The notes beneath the pieces are model-generated. The model was not told the origin of the DNA. It was given only the letters and a program-made list of their open reading frames with translations, and did not search any database. From Euperipatoides rowelli (taxonomy: Eukaryota > Onychophora > Udeonychophora > Euonychophora > Peripatopsidae), in NCBI GenBank assembly GCA_003024985.2, contig PXIH01S0007497.1: 11,764 nucleotides of DNA; one strand, given 5' to 3'. The position numbers and the translations under genes are program-made. Each line of letters begins with the position of its first letter. Position 1 is the first letter of the stretch. Positions 1 through 7,312 of the stretch are shown here, piece by piece.

Positions 1-429
1 GCTAGTGATAAAACTATGGCATTTATTTGGTAATTATCCCCGGAATATGTCTCCTTGACCTGTGATAGCATGCCATGTAGGCTCGCCAGTGCCTCTTGCA
101 TTACGTACACCTGCATGGATGTTGGGGAGGTATTAGATTCATTTCCAAGTTAGGATTGCATTTTTGGCTAGTATCCAAAGGCGGTCATCGACAGACAGTA
201 TTGCCCTCTATTAAAGCAGGTGTCATCACCAAGGCCTATACAATTTGCCTTGTTATGGACAATATACTATTATTATTTATAATAAAATAGGTATATAATA
301 CAGTCTTGTGAATGGCACATGTTAAAGCAGGCCCCCGTCTAGGTTGTCGTCAATCACTCTAACCAAGAATGATGTTAACCCAGACGCAAATTAGAATTTA
401 TAATCAAAATATAGTCTGTCTCTGGATAG
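1..429. other. No recognisable gene
   Basis: Moderately AT-rich sequence without a recognisable gene. A 64-codon open frame at 96-290 (+) shows no domain, no convincing composition and no homology I recognise, so I treat it as chance. The stretch precedes a gag-like coding remnant and could hold the leader or LTR of that element, but I see no repeated LTR copy, primer-binding site or polypurine tract to support this. Confidence 0.5.
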
Positions 430-1183
430 AATAAGGCTCAATTAGGTTGGGCTGGATATGACATATCCACCGAACTCGCCCCCTTTCAATTGTTGGAAGG
501 CGACGTGTTCGGGATTGAACGTTATATCACCAAATTTAGGGCCCTCCACGAACAGTACAAATGGCCTGAAGCTAAGGTGAGGTCTATACTAGAAGAGAGA
601 ATTACTGGGAAAGCTAAGGCTTTATATGTAGCAGGTTTAGGCAGTCAAAAATTTATTTCTCTAGAGGAACGTTTACAGGATCTGAGGGAAATGTTTTCAC
701 TTCAAATCGATCGAAGCCAAACTAAAAAGCTGTTTAATGCTTGTAGACAGGGTAATGATGAGAGTGCACTAAGTTATAGATGTAGATTTTTAGCATTAGG
801 GGAGCCCTGACGTCCACCACCGGGTAGCCCTTTAACAGATTATAACATAATGTTAACCTAATGATATAGGATAGGCCTACTCCCTAACTTTGCTGAACAA
901 CTCATTAGGAAAGGAGATATATTCCTAAAAGAAAGTATAGCCTACATAGATGATATTGAGATAAAGTTTAAGCGCTTGAGAACATAAAGACAAAATAGTT
1001 AGTGCGGTTACAGTTAATCCAACAGTAGGACCTATGATAAATGATCAAATACATGAATTAAAAATTGTGGTTGAAGAGCTAATGAAACAAAATAAAGACA
1101 GAATTGAGAAAGAAAACATTAGGAGGACCTTATATTGCAACTTTTGCAAAATTAGAGGCCACCTTGAGAGGGATTGTTTCTAA
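430..1183 (+). pseudogene. Decayed retrotransposon gag (capsid-like region plus CCHC zinc knuckle)
   Basis: Remnant of a retrotransposon Gag, the structural protein that packages element RNA in a cytoplasmic particle. The frame is open from 430 to the TGA at 808-810. It encodes a helical stretch (around 'YITKFRALHEQYKWPEAK' and 'GKAKALYVAGL') resembling the Retrotrans_gag capsid domain of Ty3/gypsy-type elements. The same frame resumes at 865-984 after stops at 859 and 862. Coding then moves to another frame (about 986-1180), implying a one-base indel near 976-985. That frame ends with a CX2CX4HX4C zinc knuckle ('CNFCKIRGHLERDC', 1136-1177) and a stop at 1181. Several stops and a frameshift make this a pseudogene. 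Assignment to Ty3/gypsy rather than another LTR order is inferred from capsid style only. A TTAA-flanked MITE sits 26 bases downstream, and no protease or pol is recognisable beyond it. Confidence 0.7.
1136..1177 (+). other. Zinc-knuckle (CCHC) motif of the gag remnant
   Basis: Fourteen codons read C-N-F-C-K-I-R-G-H-L-E-R-D-C, an exact CX2CX4HX4C nucleocapsid knuckle that binds zinc and packages RNA in retroelement Gag proteins. It is the firmest evidence that the broken upstream frames are gag. A stop follows one codon later at 1181-1183. Confidence 0.85.
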
Positions 1184-1255
1184 AAACAGCAGTCCAGTAC
1201 TAACATTCTTAACCCTCGAGCGGGAGCATTAAAAATTATAACACAAGCAGGCGCG

Positions 1256-1274
1256 TGGCGCATTTTGTGCGCCA
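1256..1274. repeat. GC-rich subterminal palindrome of the MITE, copy 1
   Basis: TGGCGCATTTTGTGCGCCA is a 7-bp perfect inverted repeat around a 5-base spacer, strikingly GC-rich in an AT-rich element. The sequence GGCGCATTTTGTGCGCC recurs at 1651-1667, with GCGCG just upstream of both copies. It may be a transposase-binding site or a hairpin; the role is inferred. Confidence 0.75.
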
Positions 1275-1650
1275 GTAAATAAAAATGATAAATTTATTAT
1301 TTCACTAATTTTCTTTTGAAAATTTTATTTTTGTTTGACTAAGTAAACATAAAATAAACATATTTTAAAATTTATAATGCCAAAATAAGCATAAAAAACA
1401 GGAAAAAAAAAACTGAAGGGTAAACAATTTGTCTAATTTAATAACAGTAATTTTTTTTAAAAAAAAAAAGTTTTTTTTTTTCTTTCTATAAATCGTATAA
1501 ACATATAATTTTCAACTTACAAAGNTTAAAATACATTGTTATATTTGTAAAATTATTATCAGAATATAATTCTGTCCATTTTAGACTAAAATAATATAGA
1601 CAACAACTAAAAAGCAATTGGAATAAATTTACTTTCACCAGTGGACGCGC

Positions 1651-1667
1651 GGCGCATTTTGTGCGCC
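1651..1667. repeat. GC-rich palindrome of the MITE, copy 2
   Basis: GGCGCATTTTGTGCGCC is an exact direct copy of the core palindrome at 1257-1273, about 395 bases further in. It again follows a GCGCG-type run ('ggacgcgc'). Confidence 0.75.
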
Positions 1668-1834
1668 AAGACTAAGAAATATTAAAAAAAAAAAGATATT
1701 TTTAGACGCTACAATTGATTCAATCTTTTCATTTGAAAAACAAACATATAAAGAGAGAATAATTTTTGCTGACAGGAAATTTAAGTAAAAATTAAAGCTT
1801 TAAACAATTAAAATAGATGCACTGGCACACTCTA

Positions 1835-1846
1835 TGCGCCGGCGCA
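1835..1846. repeat. Perfect 12-bp palindrome next to the right MITE end
   Basis: TGCGCCGGCGCA is a perfect palindrome directly inside the right terminal inverted repeat. It shares the TGCGCC word with the two other GCGC sites, so all three may bind the same protein. Confidence 0.65.
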
Positions 1847-1862
1847 CCCGCTCGAGGGTTAA

Positions 1863-3474
1863 AAGAATACAAATAGCTTATAGGTAATCAATTTTATCAT
1901 TAAGCTAATGCAGAACATATGAAAATGAATTTAAGTTCAATTTATATCCCCTAGCCTGCTAGGATGTGGGAATATTTACAAATATTAAGCTGATTCATAA
2001 GTCAGATTTCAAACGCTTCCAATGACGATGGTTACAGTTAAAAAATGGAAAAGTTTTTAAATAAAAATTGAAATAAATAAATAATCCAAACATGAATACT
2101 GCTTATACTTCTTATACTGTAATTAATTGTGATCGGAACTGTTCATGGATAAGCGGTTTCAGCTAAAGGATGAACTAACGATAATAAACTGAAAATCATG
2201 ATCTGAGATTTAATAATAACGTAAGAATTTAATGTAGTTGAAGTTAGAAATCAGTCTGGTATAGATATCCAAGAAAGACCATAAATCTGGAAATTTCTTT
2301 TGGACATAAGAACAAATTGATAAAAATATTTAATAAAACCCACTGAATAAGAATTGTTAATGATATTGATCCTGCAAGTTAAATTGTGTAAATGAACAAT
2401 TAAAATTAAGTCTAGATACTGTATTTGAAGCCCTGCCAAAAAAGAGAGAAACTTTTCAAAGGATGAAATAGGCCTATTGAAATTAAAGAAATCTAACCTA
2501 AGTAAAATGAATAAAGTCGAAATTAGAGGAAAACTATATTATGCTGTAATTCATGAAATAATGAATTAAGAAAAAAAATTATCCTGAAAAGAAGAGAAAC
2601 ATTTGGTGAAACATCTGAATGTCCCGAGTTATTAAATAATCAGTAAATCATCAATGATTTATAATAAATGAAATTGATTCTATCCAGAACAATTAAATAT
2701 GTAATAATGACTATTGAAGCTGAAAAAGAGGGGGAAACAAGTTAACAAGGGCGGTCGTTTGTCATAGACTGGCTAAATAGTCAACTCAGCTACTTAATTA
2801 GTGACCCTCCAATAATGGGCTTAAAGGAAGTTTTAATAACTGCCCAAATATTTAAACGAAGAAGCAGTAAATAAATAAGTTTTTAGGAATTTTTATGGGT
2901 CAGTACCATAAAATCCAAAGTGTTAAAATTAGCTAATTGGTGAACTCAGTACTATTAAAGACTTGTTGATTCCACCTTACAGACTTATAGAGACACTGTG
3001 TTTGGCTGATAACTACTACAAGAATTATTAATTTTACTTAATCATCATGCCTGCCTAATGTCCCCTCAGTTATAACCCAGATTTAAGCCCTCAGATATCT
3101 CAAGATTAGATAGTCTAGAGGTAGATATTTAAATTAATAAAGTTTTAGCTAGCAAGAATAGAGTGGTATTCACCTGGATCCAGCAAGACTTCAGAACAGG
3201 ATCAGAGGCTCCATCATCCTCAGCTAATGCTGCACAGGTTTGCCATTGAATGAAATTAATCCATGTTAAGTTTATGTATGACATATTACCAGTCACTTTA
3301 TTAATTACATGAACCTACCTTACCCAGAGCATAATTTCGAACTTAGTCAATCACTGAACCTTAGTTTGATTTATTCTACGATTAATTAACTTTGATCTAG
3401 ATCATTATATTTTTACCTAAAGTAGTTGTTATCGGCTCATCAACTGCAAGACGGAACCTTTAAATATAAGTTTT
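1863..3474. other. AT-rich, stop-rich stretch; no recognisable gene
   Basis: All frames are broken by frequent stops. Short open pieces, such as 2761-2871 (+) and a 47-codon piece near 2424-2566 (+), carry no motif I recognise. Because a gag remnant lies upstream, this may be its badly decayed pol, but no protease, reverse transcriptase, RNase H or integrase motif can be read. A somewhat less AT-rich piece at 3149-3237 is discussed among the rejected items. Confidence 0.5.
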
Positions 3475-3788
3475 GAACTTTTATCTCAATTTTACAAATA
3501 TTATTAGTGAAATTTGAAATAGGTAATTATCACTACAGAAATTTTATCCCAAGTTTATTAAATATTATTCGTGAAATTTGAAATAATAATTATCACTACA
3601 GAAATTTTATCCCAGGTTTATTACATATTATTAGTGAAATTTGAAATAGTAATTATCACTACAGAAATTTAATCCCAGGTTTATGAAATATTATTAGTGA
3701 AATTTATAATAGTAATTATCACTACAGAAATCTTTATCCAAAATTTATGAAATATTATTGGTATAATTTGAAATAGTAATTGCTACCT
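3475..3788. repeat. Minisatellite, five tandem copies of a 63-bp unit
   Basis: Units begin at 3475, 3538, 3601, 3664 and 3727, exactly 63 bp apart. Each starts GAA(A/C)TTTTAT-like and ends ATTATCACTACA, with a central 'ATATTATTAGTGAAATTT'-type core. The inner three copies are most alike; the first and last diverge, and the last loses the repeat near 3780. The period is a multiple of three, but the unit contains in-frame stops, so it is not a coding repeat. Constant spacing without unique spacers excludes a CRISPR. Confidence 0.9.
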
Positions 3789-3981
3789 CTACTGTTTTTA
3801 ATATGTGTATTAAACTATTGCTTGTTAATTTTAATTAATGAGGGTGATGTCATTTTCTGGTTAATTTTGAATTTTAAAAACTTTAACTGCTAAATTTGGA
3901 ATAATAGAAACAATATATGAAATAAGGATTCCCAAGTGGAACTTAATGCTTTAAAGATTTTCATAGTGTATCCTTTACTAT
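3789..3981. other. Short AT-rich spacer
   Basis: No gene or repeat is recognisable between the minisatellite and the start of the reverse-transcriptase homology. Recognisable LINE-type coding begins at about 3982, just after the place where the catalytic YADD motif would be expected. Confidence 0.4.
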
Positions 3982-4768
3982 CCTTTATATAGTACAGATT
4001 CTTGTTCTAAATTACAAAAGATATTGAATGAAATTGTTTTAGATTGTAATAATTACGGATTTATTTTAAACTGTGACAAAACTAATGCACTTCATATAGG
4101 TAAAAACAACCCCAAAACAAATTATTATATTGATAACAAAATTGTTAAGAATGTTGATCATCAGAGAGATTTAGGCATTACATTCAATGTAAAATTTAAT
4201 TTTGGTGAACATTTAGATGATATTAATATTCGGTTGAAAAAGAGTTTTGCTGACATAAAAAATAACATTAAATACATTAGTCCTGAAATCTTCAAAATTA
4301 TTTATGAATATTATTTGATACCAATTATTAACTATGGCTCATCTGTTTATCAATTTCCATGTAAAAAAGAAAGAAAATACTTTTAGATCTATCTCAAAGA
4401 AAGTTATGGGATTAAAAAAACTGTCCTACTATGATAGAGTTAGAAAATTGAATATTCTCACCACAAAACACTGTATCATTAAGAATGATCTAATAATTGT
4501 GTATAAGAAGATTGTTATTAGGGGAAATGATGAAAAATTATTTATTGTTTACCACAGATGTGGAAAGAGAACACATAAATATAGGCTACTTTGGTTGTGG
4601 GTTCTAATATCAACAAAAGTTATTCTAACTCTGTTTACAGAAGGAATATATATAAAGATATGGAATTCATTACCGAAAGCTGCATTTGTAAATGGTATAA
4701 ATACATTTAAAAATATTGTAGAATTTTTAGTTAGAAATATTTCTCCTTTTGANAATTTTGTTATTTAA
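3982..4768 (+). pseudogene. Non-LTR retrotransposon reverse transcriptase, C-terminal fragment
   Basis: This is the end of a LINE-type ORF2. Reading begins near 3982 ('LYSTDS'), directly downstream of where the catalytic YADD box would lie. It continues through 'NYGFILNCDKTN', 'VDHQRDLGI', 'YGSSVYQF', 'LSYYDRVRKLNIL', 'WNSLP' and 'NTFKNIV'. This order is typical of the palm end, thumb and post-thumb region of Jockey/CR1-type elements. The first frame stops at 4384-4386 and the homology continues in another frame from about 4370 to the TAA at 4766-4768, so an indel lies in the A-rich run at 4363-4379. An N falls in a codon at 4753. The endonuclease and catalytic core are missing, as expected for a 5'-truncated copy made by target-primed reverse transcription. 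The clade is inferred from motif style only. Confidence 0.82.
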
Positions 4769-4783
4769 TTTTGTCTGTTTATT
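4767..4783. repeat. SINE target-site duplication, left copy
   Basis: AATTTTGTCTGTTTATT, identical over all 17 bases to 5022-5038. It directly adjoins the T run that is the poly(A) tail of the minus-strand SINE, as target-primed retrotransposition predicts. Confidence 0.9.
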
Positions 4784-5021
4784 TTTTTTTTGACATTAAT
4801 CAATTTAAATACACCATATAATTTTACAATTAATACACCAGAAACAGGTTCCTAAGATGTTAACAAGGGCAGCGTACTTGGAAAAACCCAAAGCGAGCTG
4901 TTACAGCTAGGGAAAAAAAACGTTCCTTAACTGCCCAAGCTGAGGTGCGAACTTGTACACCTCAGCATATGCCTTCGGTTCATCAAGCGGAGGTGAATCC
5001 GCTCAACCACGGAACCGAGAC
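4784..5021 (-). mobile_element. tRNA-derived SINE with poly(A) tail
   Basis: A 238-bp minus-strand insertion. Its head at 5021 carries a pol III A-box-like TGGTTGAGCGG (4999-5009) and a B-box-like GTTCGCACC (4944-4952), spaced as in a tRNA gene. The B box sits in a 9-bp stem (GCTGAGGTG...CACCTCAGC). A non-tRNA body follows and then a run of A (T on the plus strand) at about 4782-4790. It is flanked by identical 17-bp direct repeats, AATTTTGTCTGTTTATT, at 4767-4783 and 5022-5038. The tRNA fold is degenerate, and I cannot assign the parent tRNA; a Ser/Leu-like origin is possible. It inserted at the stop codon/3' UTR junction of the older LINE fragment. Perfect flanking repeats argue for a relatively recent insertion. 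Confidence 0.85.
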
Positions 5022-5038
5022 AATTTTGTCTGTTTATT
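5022..5038. repeat. SINE target-site duplication, right copy
   Basis: Exact 17-bp match to 4767-4783, directly adjoining the tRNA-like head of the SINE. The bases after it continue the interrupted host sequence, here the 3' UTR of the LINE remnant. Confidence 0.9.
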
Positions 5039-5130
5039 ATTTTTTCTAGTATATTGATGTTGTAGTTTATATTATAACATCCCTGTATAAACCTATGGTT
5101 TAAACTTGGAGAATAAAATTAAATTAATTT
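5039..5130 (+). mobile_element. Probable 3' UTR of the LINE remnant
   Basis: Sequence that continues the LINE after removal of the SINE. It ends in a low-complexity AATAAAATTAAATTAATTTT-like tail (about 5113-5132), which would suit the simple tail of a non-LTR element. The exact 3' end is a guess, as no target duplication for the LINE itself was found. Confidence 0.4.
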
Positions 5131-6147
5131 TAATAATTTTTACCAGGGAATTTTGACTTTTAACCTGAAGGGAATAATCCAAAATGGCATCAGCCCCTCA
5201 AATAATTATAACTTTGGAGACACATTCATTAATTGTGTACTATTAGATAGTAAGAATTGACCTTGAATAAACATTCTGATCTAAATATTGAAATTTAGAC
5301 TTACCAATTTATCAGGGAATTAAACCCACAGCACAGGAAGCTCCATGTGTGATATTTAAAAATCAATAACAAGTAAGAGTGTAAAAACTATAATATTGTC
5401 AATATAAAATTATATAAAAAGCTATGTATTTAAGGGAACTAAATGAAAAATTAAACTTAAGTGTTTAAAAGGGTAAACTGTGGTCTGAACCTTTATTAGA
5501 ATTTATTGAAAGTTTCATAAGTAGAGTGAAGTGATTTCAGGATTTTTAGATGCAGGTTCCTCAGAAGTGTTCCAGTACCCCTGACAAGTCTATATTGTTT
5601 TTAAACAATTTAGCTAAAGAGTACTAGCATATGTATCTCTCTGTGGTGTCCAATAATTTTGCTACAGCTGTCTAAAACAAAGAAATGATTCCAGTAAATT
5701 TGTATTGCTATTCTCTCACCTTGTCCATATAGGTTTTGCGTGTGACAACAGGTATAAAACTTTGCAGTTGATAGCTTTTTAGTAACAAGAGCATCAGTTA
5801 CCCACACTGACTCGTCCTGATTACTCCCCTGTCTGTATTTACAATCCAGTATTTTGACACCCGGTAACAAGGTGCTTTGGGGTGGGGAAGGCTATAGACC
5901 GTTCTATTTCACATGTAAAGGCTTGTGGAGTCTTACATACGGGTAATAAAGAAAAAAAAATGATATCAGGAGATATGAACTAAAAAATGCATATCCATAT
6001 TTAGAGGATAAAAAACTAGGACGTATGATCTAAATGACGTTTCTAGCATGTATACTTCACAAGATATACGGTGTTAGCTTTTGAAATTTTTACTGGATGT
6101 GTATAATAGTATCTGGATGTAGTGTATGAAGTGGTAGTCACGTGAGT
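5131..6147. other. AT-rich stretch; one weak minus-strand open frame
   Basis: No recognisable gene. A minus-strand open frame of 86 codons lies at 5610-5870, in the least AT-rich part of the stretch. Within it, a pyrimidine-rich acceptor-like 'ccttccccaccccaaag' (minus strand, ending near 5873) and a donor-like AAG|GTGAGA near 5721 could bound an exon of about 150 bp. The translation ('ESVWVTDALVTKKLSTAKF' and neighbours) matches no family I know. A frame of this length can arise by chance in a window of this size, so it is not called as a gene. Confidence 0.35.
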
Positions 6148-6790
6148 GGTACAGGAAGTCCACCATCTTGTATTTTCTAAAAATTTATTATTTTTGAAGA
6201 AATTGAAATTTTTTTTCTATTTTTCATGTATGTTTCTGCACATCCTATGAGGTCACTTCCGGCCAGCCATCTTGAAAAGACACGGATTGGTCCAGAAATT
6301 ATCACTTCCATCAGGCCTCATATTCCAGATAATAGAGCTTTAAAAGCTTCAATAGTCAAAAAAAGATGAACAGGAAGTCGGCCATCTTGAAAATACCCAG
6401 ATTGCTCCAGAAATTATCTATCCCATCATGCATTATTATCTATCCCATCATACATCAACATATGATGTCATAGGCCCATATATGGACATAAAACAAGAAC
6501 GAGTGAGAATGAGTAAGAACGAGATTACCCATCATGCTTCAACATGTGATATCATAGGCCCATATATGGGCATAAAATGAGATTGAGAATGAGAGCAAGA
6601 ATGAGAATGAGAACAAGAGCAAGAATGAGAACAAGATTATCCATCATGCAACAATCTATCCATCATGCATCATAATGTGATGTCTTAGGCCCATATATGG
6701 GCATTGATGTTTCATCCGGTAGCCATATTGAATTTTATGATGTCATTTCCGGCTGCCATCTTGAAAAGACCGTATGGGTCCAGAAACCCT
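6148..6790. repeat. Mosaic repeat block with 'CCATCTTG' and 'GGCCCATATATGGGC' units
   Basis: Two repeat families alternate. Family 1 has an ACTTCCGG/CAGGAAGT-type word, then GCCATCTTGAAAA, then a GGTCCAGAAA-type word. Full copies lie at about 6248-6304, 6370-6420 and 6738-6787, with partial copies at 6151-6170 and 6713-6732. Family 2 has CATCATGC-TCAACATRTGAT followed by TAGGCCCATATATGG; copies start near 6444, 6528 and 6659 (84 and 131 bp apart) and are separated by GAGAAT/AAGAAC microsatellite. The block ends about 40 bases before a candidate splice acceptor, so it may be intronic. Confidence 0.8.
6492..6645 (+). repeat. GAGAAT/AAGAAC-type hexamer microsatellite
   Basis: Imperfect purine runs built from GAGAAT, GAGAAC, AAGAAT and GAGCAAGA occupy 6492-6525 and 6580-6645. 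They form the linkers between copies of the CArG-like palindrome unit. The second linker is longer, which accounts for the unequal spacing of the units. Confidence 0.75.
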
Positions 6791-6830
6791 GTGTATTATC
6801 TATTTTTACGAATGAACTTTTTTATTTCAG

Positions 6831-6878
6831 ATGAAAGGTGGAGCTGTGATGAATGTCATCTGTATCCTCATTGTAACA
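6831..6878 (+). CDS. Candidate internal exon of an SLC13-type Na+/dicarboxylate-citrate transporter
   Basis: A 48-base exon is bounded by a strong acceptor (CTTTTTTATTTCAG, ending at 6830) and a consensus donor (GTAAGT from 6879). In phase 0 it encodes 16 residues, MKGGAVMNVICILIVT. From family knowledge this resembles the C-terminal membrane segment of SLC13 transporters, which follows the '(K)V.DM' motif and precedes 'LAIN(T/S)W'; the second Gly and the Asn fall at conserved places. SLC13 proteins are plasma-membrane sodium-coupled carriers of dicarboxylates, citrate or sulfate. Neither the preceding exon (expected to carry a 'PPNAI' motif) nor the following exon ('NTW') was found here, so introns would exceed the window or the exon is isolated. 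The identification rests on 16 residues plus splice sites; chance resemblance is possible. Confidence 0.5.
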
Positions 6879-6913
6879 GTAAGTACTATGACATATGCAC
6901 CTATAGTCTTTGA

Positions 6914-7130
6914 TTTCGAACTTCGTAAACCAGTGTAAGAGAATTTCTAAAAGTATCAAGTCCGGCAAGCAAACAAAAAAAGATGGACGATTGCTGATTT
7001 GTTCATGAAAAAATCCATTGTCACTACCCTGTTTTTAAGATATATTAAATTGGGTAATGTTATTTGTATCTAATACCATGTTCATGATGGAATATCTTAT
7101 ATTGTGATTGTTTAGTACAGGTGATCTACT
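6914..7130. other. Short non-coding stretch after the candidate exon
   Basis: AT-rich sequence with no recognisable gene or repeat. If the candidate exon upstream is real, this is intron. Confidence 0.4.
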
Positions 7131-7312
7131 TTATACAGTATGTACTGTATGTATGTATGTATGCCGTATGTGCAGTAAAGACGCTATATGTGTATATACT
7201 ATATGCTATAATACTGTATATGTATACTGTGTATATACTGTATCAGTATATATAAGTGTATATATACAGTGTATGTATATATACTGTATATATGTATTTA
7301 TATATATGTGCC
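7131..7312. repeat. TA/TGTA/ACTGTATA microsatellite
   Basis: Imperfect low-complexity repeat of TATACTGTAT, TGTATGTATG and TATATA words. Many are self-complementary (for example TATACAGTA/TACTGTATA), so the block can form cruciforms. The open frame across it at 7108-7323 is a by-product of its simple sequence. Confidence 0.85.

Larger units (their letters stand above)
1209..1862. mobile_element. piggyBac-type MITE flanked by TTAA
   Basis: A 646-bp non-coding element (1213-1858) has perfect 12-bp terminal inverted repeats: CCCTCGAGCGGG at 1213-1224 and its reverse complement at 1847-1858. It is flanked on both sides by TTAA (1209-1212 and 1859-1862). A TTAA target duplication with inverted repeats starting CCC is the hallmark of piggyBac-superfamily transposons. 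The interior is very AT-rich with long A and T runs at 1450-1480, and holds three GCGC-rich palindromes (1256-1274, 1651-1667, 1835-1846). No open frame for a transposase is present, so it would be a non-autonomous element mobilised in trans. It lies just downstream of a gag zinc knuckle. Superfamily assignment rests on the ends and target site, not on a transposase. Confidence 0.8.

Noticed and set aside
96-290. 64-codon plus-strand open frame
   Set aside because: No domain, no splice or regulatory context, and chance length.
2251-2439. 62-codon minus-strand open frame
   Set aside because: No motif, hydrophobic AT-driven composition and a length expected by chance.
3149-3237. Possible exon (less AT-rich piece after TTTTAG and before CAG|GTTTGC)
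   Set aside because: Weak pyrimidine tract, poor donor and no recognisable protein similarity in about 30 codons.
3475-3788. CRISPR-like regular array
   Set aside because: The 63-bp unit is repeated throughout with no unique spacers, and the setting is eukaryotic.
4940-5015. Functional tRNA gene on the minus strand
   Set aside because: A- and B-box words exist but the arms do not form a proper cloverleaf, and the unit has a SINE body, poly(A) tail and target duplications.
5533-5574. 'GFLDAGSSEVF', resembling an aspartic protease D(T/S)G motif
   Set aside because: The open piece is only about 20 codons, the central residue is Ala, and no other protease or pol motif lies nearby.
6704-6913. 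Cys/His-rich reading 'WSCDECHLYPHCN' in a 69-codon frame, like a zinc finger
   Set aside because: The frame runs through repeat sequence and across the acceptor. The alternative phase of the same bases gives a hydrophobic SLC13-like segment with fitting splice sites, which is the better explanation.
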